64,000 nucleotides of DNA from Ochotona curzoniae (Eukaryota > Chordata > Mammalia > Lagomorpha > Ochotonidae), in NCBI RefSeq assembly GCF_017591425.1, contig NW_024467101.1, positions 12,908,918 through 12,972,917 of the forward strand, in the 5' to 3' direction. Positions 22,712 through 34,800 of the stretch are shown one piece after another. Below the pieces are notes generated by a model. The model did not search any database, was not told the origin of the DNA, and was given only the letters and a program-made list of their open reading frames with translations. Within the stretch, counting starts at the first letter, position 1. Each line of letters begins with the position of its first letter. Both the position numbers and the translations under genes were made by a program.

Positions 22712-23058
22712 GTAGCTTGGAGTCTGAGTTGCTGTGTAGCAGGATAGGTTGCTGCTTGGGACACTGGCATCCTATGGGTGTCAGTTCAAGTGCTAGCTGC
22801 ACCACTTCCAATTCAGCTCCCTGCTGATGTGCCTGGGAAAGCAGAGGAACGTAGTCCATGTGATTGGCCCTATACACTCACAAAGGAGACCAGAAGGAAG
22901 CTCTCGGTCCGGGCTCCTGGCTCCTGGCTCCTGGCTCGGCCCAGCACTGGCTTCTGTGGCCATATGTGGGGAATGAACCTGCAGATGGAAGATCTCTTTC
23001 TCTCCCTCCGCCTATGACTCTGCCTTTCAAATAAATAAAATAAGTCTTTTAAAAAAAT
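22712..23058 (+). mobile_element. C-SINE, older full-length copy
   Basis: TGTAGCAGGATAGGTTGCTG, CCTGGGAAAGCAGAGGAACG, tail CTTTCAAATAAATAAAATAA. GGCTCCT is repeated in tandem at 22912-22936. Confidence 0.8.
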
Positions 23059-23073
23059 AGTATAGAGACTATA

Positions 23074-23370
23074 GGGGCCAGTGCCATGGCATAGCAGGCT
23101 AATTGTGGTGCCAGCACCCCGTAAGGGCACTGGTTCAGGTCCATGCCACTCCACTTCCAGTACAGCTCCCTACTTATGGCTCGGGAAGATAGCAGAGGAT
23201 GGCTTAAGTCTTTGGCCCCTGCACACATGTGAGAGACCCAGAAGAAGCTCCTGGCTTTGGATCGACTTGGCTCCAGCCATTGCGGCCACTTGGGGAGTGA
23301 ACCAGCAAATGGAAAATTTCTCTCTATCTGTCCTTCTCTCTACAAAGAAGGACTCCACTTTTCAGATTTA
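23074..23370 (+). mobile_element. C-SINE, older full-length copy
   Basis: GGGGCCAGTGCCATGGCATA head, CTCCCTACTTATGGCTCGGG, GGGGAGTGAACCAGCAAATG; tail eroded. It lies in tandem behind the preceding sense copy. Confidence 0.78.
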
Positions 23371-24159
23371 GAAAAATATTTTGTAGGTTAAAATCTAACG
23401 AGGATTTGTCTTTTGCTCTATCAGTTTTGCTCTGAAAACATCCTTATGATTGAGGCATAACTCTGCAACCCTAGAATAGAATCCAGTACCCTTTAAGCTA
23501 CCAATTTTTCATGAGTATAGCTTTGTAAGTTCTATTGATTTTATGAATGTGACACTTTTTGTCAAGGTTAATTTAAAAATCCATAAATAAATCACGCTGG
23601 GTTTCTTGTTCTTGCTTTGGTTTCCGATAGTATATTTGTATTGTTTTGTGCCCCTTCCTGGAGCTCTGGATAACAGTTGTTTCATCAAAAGCTTTTTAGA
23701 AATGTAAAAGTGGATTAATTCCAGCGAAAGATGCCAGTTGTTGATTCTTAAAACTAAGAGCATTAAATGTTTATTATTGCTAAGGACAGAAAAGTCCTGG
23801 TAAACCTGCCATGTGTCAGCACGTGGCACTGAGCAGTCTGCCCCATCCCCTCACTCCCCGCACCCCTGCCCTCCTTCCCCCGGCCACCCACTCCACCCCG
23901 CATCTGCATTTGAGTCCAGACTCTCACTTGGAAACCTTGGAAGGCGTCCCCTCTCACATGTAACTTTGGGAGTTGCACTGGCACAGCATGGTAATACAAA
24001 GTAGTAGAAAGACGTTCCATTTAATGGTGTTGGGCACATAATAAATGCATTAAATAGTGTGATACTTCAGACTAGAACAGCTGCTTCAGTGTTATCCCTA
24101 AAAACTATCAAAATAATTTTTCCTAGTTTCTTCATTTTATGATCCCTTGGCTGAACATT

Positions 24160-24405
24160 TTATAGTGATTCCAGTGAACAGTAATACAGTAGTGACTTTG
24201 GTTATCAACACTTCATTTGCCAGCTAGCATTCATGGAAACTCTGAGATGTGTGTTGTTACCTTCATGTTATCAATGGGGGCATAGAAGCCTGGAAAGATG
24301 AAGTCACTTACTCAGGGTCGTCCCGTTGGCACAGGACAGAGCCAGAATTTGAACCTGTGCTGCCTGCCTGCAGACCTGTGCTCTAGCCTGTTCTGTAGCA
24401 GGTGG
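24160..24405 (-). repeat. MIR, antisense
   Basis: AGATGAAGTCACTTACTCAG, GGACAGAGCCAGAATTTGAA and CTGTGCTCTAGCCTGTTCTG match the reverse MIR (..aagtaacttgcccaaggtcac.. ..gagccgggattcgaaccc..). Confidence 0.6.
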
Positions 24406-25920
24406 ATGCAGGTGGTCTGACAGGGTGTGCTCAGTGTATTTTCTTGGTCCTATTCTCATTAGGCATTCTTTCTCCTCAGGCTGAGTAGTTGGGTCTGTTT
24501 CCATTTGGCCATTATACATGCTATGCCTTCTTCCTAAAGCCAGTCTTGTTTTTTCAACCAGTCTTCTAGAAACCTGCCAGAGTTTACGCTGCCTGGCTCT
24601 TTATGTGCATCTTTCTTGAACATCTTTACTTGGCTCATTTATGGAGCACTTCAGACATTCTTTATTTGAAGGGAATTCAGGTGTCTATCTGTTGAGTCAA
24701 TATCAAATTATGCCTTATGAATTTTATAAGAGTCTTTAACTTTATGAAATTGATATCTGAATTTAAGAAGCTTTTAAGTTGGGATCCTTCCTGAAGTTTC
24801 ACTTTTCTTTGCACCTGGTCTGACCCCTGATTTCATGCTGAGTAACCCTGCAACTTTCTCTGTAGCCATGATGGAACCCTTCTGGCACCAGTTGTTTTCT
24901 AAATCTTCATCGCTCCTCCATTCCATCGTCAATCTCTCTGACCTTTCTGGTCTCAGGAGCAGGAGGTGTTATTTTTTCATCTAGAAAGCTAACCTTTCTT
25001 TAGTTTTCTCCAAAAGTACTGCCCACATTTCCCTTCTGTTCTAGTTATCGTTCATCTTTCCTTCTCCAAGAATCTGTTCTGTTTTGAGGGTAGCGCGGGC
25101 CTCCCCATCCATAAAGATGAATTGGCAGACTCCCTGGCACCATTCCGTTTCATTCCTAGCTTCCAGTGCGAAGCCTTCATCCTTAGAAAATGATGTAAAC
25201 TCCCAAAGTGGCATAGGTCCTTGAAAGGCTGAAGGCAGCAGCGCACTGCTGTCCCATGTTAGGAAAGTGGAGTGTCTGGTGCTGTTTGGGCTTGCTGCTT
25301 AGGTTAACCTGGGGCCAGATGGAAGTGGTGTGTCTCCAAAGGGTGTTGCCAAGTTGTGTCCAGCTGCCTCTATCACATGAAGCTCCTGATTCTGGATTTT
25401 GGTATCTAGTCAGGTGTTCATTGCTGCCAGCAGGCTAAATGATCAGGTCAGGATTTGTCATCACCCATAGAACTTTTAATTCTTGCTCCTCCATTCCTTT
25501 TGTCCAGAGCGTTACTAAGTGCCATTGATTGTCTCTTCAAAATACAGATCAGCATTGTATCACCTCCTCTGTTTCCAAGTCGTACGACTTAGGGCTCTGT
25601 CACCTCATGCTTACATTACTGTAAGAGCCCTCACTGGCTTCACTGGTTCTAGTTCTTTCTACCCCTTCCATTGACTTAGAGTATTTCCAACCTGTTTAAT
25701 TTTCCAGAATTAGTACGTGTTACTCTAGGGATTTTACTCCATTGATTAGAAGTACTATTTGTAAATGAGGTTAAATGTATGGATAGAATCTTGACCAACC
25801 TTGATTGCTAGTAGCCCTGATTTAATCCATTCATTAAGCAGAAGCAGAAGTCTTGGGACGTCATAGAAGGGTCTACTCTTGTAAGAAATAACTGAAAAAC
25901 TAACCAGGGCAGCTGGTTAG

Positions 25921-26240
25921 CCTTATTTATTTTTATTGCAAAGGCAGATACACAGAGAGGAGGAGAGACAGAGAGGAAGATCTTCTGTCTGGTGATTCAG
26001 TCCCCAAGTGACCGCAACGGCTAGAGCTGAGCCGGTCCAAAGCCAGAAGCCAGGAACCTCCTCCAGGTCGCCCACACAGGTGCAGGGTCCCAAGGCTTTG
26101 GGTCGTCCTTGACTGCTTTTGCAGGCCACAAGCAGGGAGCTGGATGGGAAGTGGGGCAGCCAGGACACGAAACAGCACCCATATGGGATCCCAGAGCACA
26201 CAAGGCAAGGACTTTAGCACTAGGCTACAGTGCCAGGCCC
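25921..26240 (-). mobile_element. Young C-SINE
   Basis: TTTATTTTTATTGCAAAGGC, GGAGGAGAGACAGAGAGG, CCCATATGGGATCCCAG, head GTGCCAGGCCCC; near full length. Confidence 0.9.
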
Positions 26241-26509
26241 CAAGTTCTTGTTTTAATAAGATCCATATTTCATTATTAAGCTAAGATACATGTTTTTCCC
26301 CTTAAAATATGAGGAAATGTGGGAAAGGGTTATTGTGGGCATCATAATAGACAGTTTTATTTAGATTAATGATTAAATTTTTTTATTAGATTAGTTCAGC
26401 CTATTCCCATGAACGGAACGTGTGTAGCATCTTCCTAAATGCAAGTGATTTTTCTGCATGTGATATTTGAGCCCAGAAATCTTGGATAGAAAAATAAAAG
26501 TTACTGTTT

Positions 26510-26760
26510 ATTTTGACACCAGCAAACCTAGCATCCCATCTGAGTGCCAGTTAGAGTCCCAGCTGCTCCACTTACAATTCAGCTCCATCCCTACTCAGGC
26601 CTGGGGAAGCAGCAGAATTTGACTCCAGATGTGGACCTTGCCACCAACAAAACCTTAATGGCTTTGGCCTGGTCCAGGACCAGCTGTTGAAGCCATTTGG
26701 GAAGTGAACCAGTAGATGGAAGATCTTTGTTCTATCTTTTAAATAAATAAGTGTTAAAAA
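26510..26760 (+). mobile_element. C-SINE, old
   Basis: TAGCATCCCATCTGAGTGCC, AGTCCCAGCTGCTCCACTT, GGGAAGTGAACCAGTAGATG and TTTTAAATAAATAAGTG; head truncated. Confidence 0.68.
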
Positions 26761-26899
26761 CTTTTTATATCTGATGGGGCTAGCACTGTGTGCCTGGGGC
26801 TTGTAGATATAGGCAGGGATGTGGTTCTCAAAGTGTGGCCTGTAGATCCCTAGAGGGTTCTGAGGTTTTTTTCCAGGAGCACTGTTGTTTGTTTTGAAT

Positions 26900-27205
26900 T
26901 TAAGGATTAATTAATTAGTTTATTTATTTGACAGAATTAGAGGAGAGCCAGAGAAATCTTTCACCTGCTGGCTCATTTCCCAAATGGCTGCAACTGCCAG
27001 AACTAACCTCGTCTGAAGCTGGGAGCCAAGAGTTTATTCTGGATCTCCCACATGGGTGCAGGAGCCCAAGCATTTGTTCTCTGCTGCTTTCCCAGGTGTA
27101 TTAGCAGGGAGCTGGTTTGGAAATAGAGCAGCCGGGACTTGATCCGGTGCCCATACTGGATGCCAGTGTGAAAAGGCAGAGGATTAGCCCGCTACACCGT
27201 GGCCC
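26900..27205 (-). mobile_element. C-SINE, older
   Basis: TTTATTTATTTGACAGAATT tail, CCTGCTGGCTCATTTCCC, GCTACACCGTGGCCC head. It is head to head with the sense SINE that starts at 27212. Confidence 0.76.
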
Positions 27206-27211
27206 TTACAT

Positions 27212-27490
27212 GGGGGTGGGAATGGGCATTTGACCTAGCGGTTCAGATACCAGCATCCCATATCCAAGTGCGCGATTTCAAGTTGCAGCTCTACTGCTGC
27301 TTCACCTTCCTGTTGATGCACAGCCCTGGAGGGCAGCAGGCTGCTTCAGATTCTTACCGTGTGGAAGGCCTGGGTCGGCCCAGCTCTGACAGCCGTCGGC
27401 ATGTAAGGGGTGATCAGATAGAGGAGTTTGTGAATCCCTCCCTCCCTCCTTTCATGCTCTCTCGCGCATCCCTTTCAAATAAATTTGAAT
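27212..27490 (+). mobile_element. C-SINE, old
   Basis: GGGGTGGGAATGGGCATTTG head, ACCAGCATCCCATATCCAAG, CCCTTTCAAATAAATTTG tail; middle eroded. Confidence 0.65.
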
Positions 27491-27693
27491 TAGTGCAGTT
27501 ATTTTAAATACTACAAAAATTATCATATTTTCATTTTTGCATTCCTTTTTCTCATGGTGAGAAAGCAGGAATGGGATAAATGTTGTACTCTCATATGAAT
27601 CAGGCAGTGGCTTAATACTGAGCTGTGTTAGTCATCATGTTCTTTACCAAGTACATTGTTGGTGTTTTGTGGGGATTTTTTTGGTGTATGTTT

Positions 27694-28059
27694 AAGACTT
27701 ACTTATGGGGCCCGGCACGGTGGCGCAAGTGGTTAAAGGTCCTCGCCTCGCACGCCCGGGATCCCATATGGGCGCCGGTTCTAGTCCCGGCAGCCCCGCT
27801 TCCCTTCCAGCTCCCTGCCTGTGGCCTGGGAGAGCAGTCGAGGACGGCCCAGGGCTTTGGGACCCTGCACCCGCGTGGGAGACCCGGAAGAGGCTCCTGG
27901 CTTCGGATCGGCATAGTATCGGCCCGTTGCGCTCACTTGGGGAGTGAATCATCGGACGGAAGATCTTCCTCTCTGTCTCTCCTCTCTGTATATCTGCCTT
28001 TCCAATGAAAAAATAATAAAAATAAATCTTTAAAAAAAAAAAAAAAAGACTTACTTATG
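27694..28059 (+). mobile_element. Young C-SINE with 14-bp TSD and intact Pol III boxes
   Basis: Body 27708-28045. A-box-like TGGCGCAAGTGG at 27721-27732, B-box-like GGTTCTAGTCC at 27777-27787, long A tail. The perfect repeat AAGACTTACTTATG lies at 27694-27707 and 28046-28059. It is sense to SPPL3 and one of the least diverged copies in the window. Confidence 0.95.
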
Positions 28060-28085
28060 TACGCAATGTAATGTATGTATATACG

Positions 28086-28328
28086 TATTTGTGTGAAAGA
28101 GAGCGATCTTCTATTTGCTGCTTCACTCCCCAGATGACTGCACCAGTCAAGGCTGGGCCAGGATGAAGTCATGAGCTTATTTCCGGTCTTTCATTGTGGG
28201 TGGCCATCCTCTACGACTTTCCCAAGAGCATTAGCATGAGGCTGGGTTGGATGTGAAGCAACTGGGAATCAAACCAGTGCCTGTATGGGATATTGATGTT
28301 GCTTTACCTGCTAGACCGCAGCGTCAGC
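28086..28328 (-). mobile_element. C-SINE, old
   Basis: GTGTGAAAGAGAGCGATC, TTCACTCCCCAGATGACTGC, GGAATCAAACCAGTGCC and AGACCGCAGCGTCAGC; it lies tail to tail with the young copy that ends at 28045. Confidence 0.7.
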
Positions 28329-28429
28329 ATTTTGTTTGGGTTGTTTTATTCCTTTTTTTTTTTTTTATGTCACTTTTACTTATGGTGGTCTTGATGAAGC
28401 AGTGAAAGTTTCCTTTAAGTGGCTCCATT

Positions 28430-28524
28430 TTCAGGTCAAGCCATTTCTGCTGCACTAGCATCCCATGTGAGTGCTGATTTGAGTCCCACCGGCTTTTCTG
28501 TGTTCAGCCTGTCTCCCTGATGCC
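28430..28524 (+). mobile_element. C-SINE 5' fragment, old
   Basis: CTAGCATCCCATGTGAGTGC then TTTGAGTCCCACCGGC; only the head region. Confidence 0.5.
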
Positions 28525-28576
28525 AGACACAATGCAGCAGAGACATGGAGGCAGAGCTTTTTAAAAAGTTTCCTTT

Positions 28577-28753
28577 GGGCCCGGAGCTGTGGCCTAGTGG
28601 CTAAGTCCTCACCTTGAACATGCCAGGATCCCATATGGACATTGGTTCTAATCCTGGCTGCTCCACTTCCCACCCAGCTCCCTGCTTGTGGCCTGGGAAA
28701 GCAGTCGAGGACAGCCCAATGCTTTGGGACCCTGCACCTGCGTGGGAGACCTG
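28577..28753 (+). mobile_element. C-SINE, 3'-truncated
   Basis: GGGCCCGGAGCTGTGGCC head to GTGGGAGACCTGGATG, then a short GAATGAATGAAT run in place of the 3' half. Confidence 0.82.
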
Positions 28754-29031
28754 GATGAATGAATGAATACAATAAGCCTATCACACACATAAAAGCAAAA
28801 AGAACAGAGCATATCTGACTGTTAAAATCTGAGTTCTGAAGTGAAAATCAGAATTTTAGAGAATGAATGTCTGTCACAGGGAGCCTCAGGAGTGACAACA
28901 GCAGGTGTCATCTTTGCAGACACTGTGTAGTGAAAAGTGACAGTATCTGGAAGAGCTACAGAACTCTGTATACCTTCCAGGTTACAGTGCCATAGGCAGA
29001 AGATCCATCCCGCTCTTAATGTAATATAGCA

Positions 29032-29254
29032 AAAATGGTCCAATGCGGCCCAAAGCTTTGGGACCCTGCACCCGCGTGGGAGACCCGGAAGAGGCTCCTG
29101 GCTTCGGATCGGCATAGCATCCATTGCACTCACTTAGGGAGTGAATCATCGGACGGAAGATCTTCCTCTCTGTCTCTCCTCTCTGTATATCCACCTTTCC
29201 AATAAAAAAATAATAATAATAAAAATAAATCTTTTTAAAAAAAATGGTCCAATG
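29032..29254 (+). mobile_element. 5'-truncated young C-SINE with 14-bp TSD
   Basis: Body 29046-29240 starts in mid-element at CGGCCCAAAGCTTTGGGACC and runs to the A tail. AAAATGGTCCAATG repeats perfectly at 29032-29045 and 29241-29254. The missing head was therefore lost at insertion rather than by later deletion. Confidence 0.93.
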
Positions 29255-29377
29255 ATAGGGTTTCAGATTCCACATTGCAAAGAACCTTGAAGAAGTTACA
29301 ACTTGTTGAATTTCTTGTTGTATCATATCAAGAAAGACTATCCTTGGTGATTTAGAAAAGTTGTTAAATTCCTCCCT

Positions 29378-29697
29378 GGGCCCGGCGTGATAGCATAGTG
29401 GTTAAAGTCCTCGCCTTGAGCGCACCTAGATCCCATATGGGCGCCAGTTTGTGTCCAAGTGGGCTCGCTTCCCATCCAGCTCCCTGCTTGTGGCCTGGAA
29501 AGCAGTTGAGGATGGGCCAAAGCCTTGGGACCCTACACCCGCGTGAGAGACCTGGAGGAAGTTCCTGGCTCCTGGCTTCGCACCGGCTCAGCGCCAGCAG
29601 TTGTGGTTACTTGAGGAGTGAATCAATGAATGGAAGGTCTTCCTCTCTGTCTCTCCTTCTCTTTGTGTATATCTGACTTTCTAATAAGAAAAAAAGT
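29378..29697 (+). mobile_element. Young C-SINE
   Basis: GGGCCCGGCGTGATAGCATA head, GATCCCATATGGGCGCCAG, tail CTTTCTAATAAGAAAAAAAG. Confidence 0.88.
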
Positions 29698-29812
29698 AAG
29701 TTGCAAAAACATGAAAGAATGCCCTTGTCTCACTAAACTTTGGTGTTTTTTGGAAAATACAGTTGTTTTTCTTTTAAAAAATATTTACTAACGTAATGGG
29801 CTTGTATATGTT

Positions 29813-30166
29813 AACAAATAATTTTTTTTAAAGATTTATTTTTTATTATTTTTTCATTGGAAAGGCGGATATACAGAGAGGAGAGACAGAGAGGAAGATC
29901 TTCCGTCCGATGATTCACTCCCCAAGTGAGCGCAACGGCTGATGCTATGCCGATCCGAAGCCAGGAGCCTCTTCTGGGTCTCCCACACGGGTGCAGGTTC
30001 CCAAAGCTTTGGGCCGTCCTCTGCTGCTTTCCCGGGCCACAGGCAGGGAGCTGGAAGGGAAGCGGGGCTGCCGGGATTAGAACCGGCGCCCATATGGGAT
30101 CCCGGGCATGCTAGGCGAGGACCTTAACCACTTGCGCCACCGCGCCGGGCCCAACAAATAATTTTT
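29813..30166 (-). mobile_element. Young C-SINE with 14-bp TSD
   Basis: Body 29827-30152; head GCGCCACCGCGCCGGGCCC. AACAAATAATTTTT is perfectly duplicated at 29813-29826 and 30153-30166. It belongs to the GCAAGTGGTTAAGG / CATTGGAAAGGCGG group. Confidence 0.95.
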
Positions 30167-31744
30167 AACTTTTCAAGTTTAAACTTCCGGTGCAAGTATG
30201 ATAAATATCATTAATTATAATCCACGTGAGCAGCAGGTCTTTGGAATCCTCAACTTTAAGAGTGTAAGTGGTTTTACAACCAAAAAGTTTGAAAAGTGCT
30301 GGCCTAAGGCTGTGTCTGCAGAGCTGGCATGGTGGTTGTTTGGCTTGCTGGGTGGACAAGAATGCTTTCATTGTGTAGCTAGAAGGCTGACACACACAGC
30401 ATGCTGCGCACAGTACTCTCTGTGTCTTCGTTTGGCATGATTTTTAGCAGGGTATGTGTTATAAGCACTTGCTGATAAAGCAGCTAGAAATAGATGTTTG
30501 TAGAACAGTTACTAAAATCCAGCATGGCTCTACAAAATCTCAGTGCGTATAACCTTGTAGATGAGGGAACTTTCTGGTAGCTTTTATTACTCAAAGGTGT
30601 GCAGTTATAAAATTAGCAGTTTTCGTAATAACTCAGCAACTGACTTATATATACTTATATCACTTGGCAAAATCTTCCATTCTGCTTTCAGTACATTTGG
30701 CGAGCCTGGTCTTGGCAGATCTCAAATGCATGTGTTCGGTTTCTTTCTGTGTTTCAGTAAGGATTCCTTTATTTCAGATAACAGGAAGTCAGTGTCCTCC
30801 GTGTCCATCTAGAGCTGTAGAACAGACAGCTCAGCAGGAGGGCCTGAGAGGAAGCACAGTCTGTTGGTGTTTTGGTAGGAGAGGCTGTGAAATAACATAG
30901 TGGGTCCTTAGTTTCCTTGAATTGCCAGGCTACCCAGCATTTTTTTCTGGATTACCTCCTTTTCCCTCTCTTCTCATCTATCTACATTTTACCATGGGTC
31001 TCCACTCCAGAGCTCAATTCTCGTAGTGAAACCCTGATCCTACTTTGCTTCCTCATGTGGACAGAGAACAGGCTAGAGGCTCAGACCCTCTTCCTTCTAT
31101 CGTGACCGGCAGGGAAGATCTTAGATGTTTCTGAAGTTGCTCTGTCCATTTTTGAATGCGCTTGTGAAGTAGGTGACAGTGTGCCTACTTAGCAGACAGA
31201 GAGTGGCGTAGACACACAAGTTAAAACAGTGTGTCTGACAGAGGAAGAAAAAGAATTTGTGGGTTAGCTTCTAGATAGGCCTTTTTTTTTGAGTGACTGG
31301 AGAAATATCTCCCGGTTGGTTGAGTAAAGGATCAGAAGAAATGCTGACATGAAAGGTCTAATGTAGAAACCTGAAGGAGAGAGATGCAGACTTCACTCCG
31401 TCACAGGCAGCGTCTGGGGCATCATTGCGGTTCAGCTGTAAGCCAGTGAACGTCAGCTCACTGAGCGCCGTTGTGGTGTGGCACCCTGGTAAAATCGGGA
31501 GGATGTTACAGACGTGCTTGAGTGTCATCTGGAGTTAGCATTGGTATTTAACATCCTGTAACTTACTACTAATAGCTACAAAGCTATCCATTTATTCTTT
31601 GTATTCACCTAGCAGATTTTACAGTTTTCTGTTCTTAAAGACAAAGACCGAACATAGCGGACTGTAGTGCTGAGCTCCGTTAGCCAATGTGTAGGGTCTG
31701 TGAGGCTGAGCCGCTCTGACTGTACTGTTCTCTTGTTTCTCTAG

Positions 31745-31822
31745 GGCCTACTCCCTGGTGGATTCCAGTCAAGTGTCTACATTTCTGATATCCATTCTTC
31801 TCATAGTGTATGGGAGTTTCAG
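31745..31822 (+). CDS. SPPL3: SPPL3 exon 2 (residues 9-33 plus split codons 8 and 34)
   Basis: A 78-nt exon between a pyrimidine-rich acceptor (TTGTTTCTCTAG) and the donor GTAAGA. The first G completes Trp8 and the last AG begins Arg34. It encodes [24 protein letters not shown], the first transmembrane segment, which in this family has its N terminus on the lumenal side. It is an isolated exon: more than 31 kb of intron lies upstream and 15.6 kb downstream. Confidence 0.96.
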
Positions 31823-34800
31823 GTAAGATGTTCTCCAACGGGATGAATTTCTGCTGAAGGTGGGAGACTCACTGCTCTGACATGTTTGGCATCAAAATAT
31901 CTTACTCTACGAACAGACACAAGACTTTGCCAGGACATTGCAATGGAATGGAATAATTGTAATATTTGTTCTTTAGTTGGCTACTGATAGCAGTACTTGG
32001 CTTTTGTTTATGACTTTAGCATGTAAATACAAACATGCATAAACTAATTGTTTAAGATGCTGAGCTGAAAATAACTCAACTCTGAGAACTCAGAGTTAAG
32101 GAAAGGGTGATTGACAGTAATTTTGAGTTGTCAAATTGGAGGATTGGACTTTTTAGTTACTGCTTATCTTTTGTATATGTACTGCTTATTAAAAATATGT
32201 AGTAACAGGGCACACTTAAAATAACTGATGGAATTGTAACTCCTTATGAAGGAATGTACTGTTGTGACTGTATGGGGAAAATCAGTCAGGGGTGACAATT
32301 GGGGGGAGGGGAATCAAAGATTCTGTACAGAATCTCAAATCTATATAGAGTTGTACTGAAAAATTCAAATTTTTTAATGAGAATTTTTAAAGATGTAGTA
32401 AAATAGAATTATTAACAATTTATGTAGTGAACAGAAATTTCATGTTTTGTTCTTCTTAAGTAAAAATAAAAGTTAGTTTCAAAGTTTTAGGAGATACACA
32501 AAGGCAAAGGAAATACAATAAAGCTATACCCAAGAAGCTAATAAAATTCTTTTTCCTATCATAAATTAATTTTTAAAAGACAGGGTATATCCTTATGGAA
32601 ATTTATATTTTTCTTAATGAAAAAGCATTAACATGGGTTGAACCACATGAAATGAAGGATGGCTGATACTTTGATTCCTGCCGTTTGCCATGGATCCTCT
32701 CTGCTGCCCGTGGGGTTGCTGATGCGGGTCCTGGTGTGAGCCGCCTCCTTCCAGGCAGCACAGGAAGGAGGGGGAGAACCAAAGATTCACCCACTTGGTT
32801 TCCTTCCCATGTTCCAGAGCTGAAAGGAACATTGCAGGGCTGATGCATTTAAAAATGGAAATGTGAGGGGAAAAAATTTGAGATTTATTTATGTGTATGA
32901 AAATCAGAGAGAGAATCTTCTATCCACTACCTCACTGTCCAGATGGCAGCAGTAGCCAGGGCAGGCCGGGCTGAAGCCAGGAACCAGGAGCTTCCACCAG
33001 GTCACTCACTCGGGTAATGGGGCCCAAGCTCTTGGGCCATCCTCTGCTTTTTCCGTACCGTTAGCGGGGAGGTGAATGTGGAGCAACCAGGATATGAACT
33101 GGTGCCCATATGGGATGCCAGTGTTAGAGACGGCAGCATTACCTGCCATGTCATATGACATCAACTCCTGGAAAAATTGACAACGTGAAAAGGAGTGATG
33201 ATGCCAACTGAGATACCCAGGTGTAGGATTTTGAACTATCCCTGATTATACAGGTTGAATATCTCTTACCTGAAATGCTTAGGTCATATATTTTACAGTT
33301 TATTGGATTTTGGAATATTTGCATAGATTTTACCAGTTAAACATCCCTAATCTGGAAACTCTTAGTACTCCAAAACAGTAACTGTGAGGATCAGTGTTAG
33401 CACTCACCAAATTTGATTTTTCAGATTAGATATCTGTGGGAATCTGTGGTCTGTGCCTGTGTGTTGGAGGTGCTTTTCATGCTTCCCTCCAACATGTAGT
33501 GCAAGTGAAATGCTATGGTGTTTGTAGAATAGATATTTAAAAAGCGGATTACTGGGCCCAGCACAATAGCATAGTGGTTAAAGTCCTCGCCTTGAGTGCA
33601 CCGGGATCCCATATTAGCACCGGTTCTAATCCCCACAGCCTTGCTTCCCATCCAGCTCCCTGCTTGTGGCCTGCAAAAGCAGTGGAGTACATCCCAAAGC
33701 CTTGGGACCCTGCACCCATGTGGGAGACCTGGAGGAGGCTCCTGGCTTCTGACTTTGGATTGGTGCAACACCGTTGTGGTCACTTGGGGAGTGAATCATC
33801 AGACAGAAGATCTTCCTCTCTGTCTCTCCTTCTTGCTGTATATCTGACTTTGTAATATAAATAAATCTTTAAAAAAAAAAAAAGGTGAATTTCTAACACA
33901 TGGCTAGGGACTCCTCAGATTCTCAACAAATCTTAGGGAGATCAAACCACAGGAGTTAGAACCTCCTCAATGTAATCTTGATATTTTGTATCACTACTCT
34001 TGAGGGTTTTTTTTTTTTTTACCCTGAAAGGTTTTTCCTTCTTCAATATATTATATGTCAACATTTCAGAAGAATTTGCAGTTAAAAACTAGGAGGAGGA
34101 GTATGGCGGGTTAAGCTGCCACTTAGAACGCACCCACATCCCATGTCAGAGCGCCATTTCCACTTTGAGCTTCTCCACTTTCCGTCTGATTTCCTCTCTG
34201 TTCTCCTGGGAAGCAGCCAGATGAAGGCAGAAGTACCCGAGTTTCTGCCTCCCCCATGGGAGACCAGGGTGGAGTTACACAGTGGTCCACTCTCTCCCCC
34301 TCCATCCCAGCCTGCTTAAAGTAGGTGAAAGTAATGAGCATTTAAAAAAAAGGAATGTTAAAAACAGCATCATTCACAGTCAGAACCACGAGAGCAGACT
34401 AGATGTCAACCAGAGCGTGGGTAAATTATAATCATGTTCATAAGTGAAAATGAGTGAACCACGGCTTTCACAGACAGCATGGATGATCCTCACACAAATA
34501 CTGGGTGAAACAAGCCAGACACACACCAAACACCTCATTCAGTGCAGAAAAAGTTCAAATCAGTAAATTAGTGAATCTTTAAAAACAGAACCAAAATAAT
34601 CTGTTTGCCCGCTGCCTTAATATCACTTGCATTGCCGCAAAATTAATTGTTTAATTCATAAAAGCATTCCTTTGTAAAATACTTGCATTGAAAAAGCTTA
34701 ATGAAATGTAATGGCTATCTACAAAAAAAAATTATTTTGATTGTTATATTCCCACCATACTTTGTGTCTGCCCACACCTCATGTAGCACCTATATTAACT

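Larger units (their letters stand above)
1..31744 (+). other. SPPL3 intron 1, 3' part
   Basis: Upstream of exon 2; no open reading frame here carries recognisable protein similarity and no exon 1 (coding MAEQTYSW) is present. Apart from the repeats listed separately, I see nothing identifiable in the unique stretches at about 3200-3390, 3810-4210, 4563-5640, 6600-8080, 8900-9900, 10200-10500, 11362-11780, 12625-15290, 16240-17370, 18235-18808, 20013-20768, 21085-21270, 22535-22710, 23375-24160, 24406-25920, 27490-27690, 28755-29030 and 30167-31744. 25480-25720 may be a worn L2-type remnant. 6990-7330 is GC-rich and contains a C6G11 run at 7066-7082. Confidence 0.9.

Noticed and set aside
27721..27787. 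A-box and B-box motifs suggesting a tRNA gene
   Set aside because: They are the internal Pol III promoter of a SINE. No cloverleaf, anticodon arm or acceptor stem with CCA-compatible ends can be formed.
27625..28008. 127-residue + strand ORF
   Set aside because: It lies in a young SINE (27708-28045) plus flank and has no protein family signature.
1..31744. Search for SPPL3 exon 1 (Met-Ala-Glu-Gln-Thr-Tyr-Ser-Trp) and its CpG-rich promoter
   Set aside because: No matching coding segment followed by a donor was found. Human intron 1 is very long, so exon 1 is expected well outside this window.
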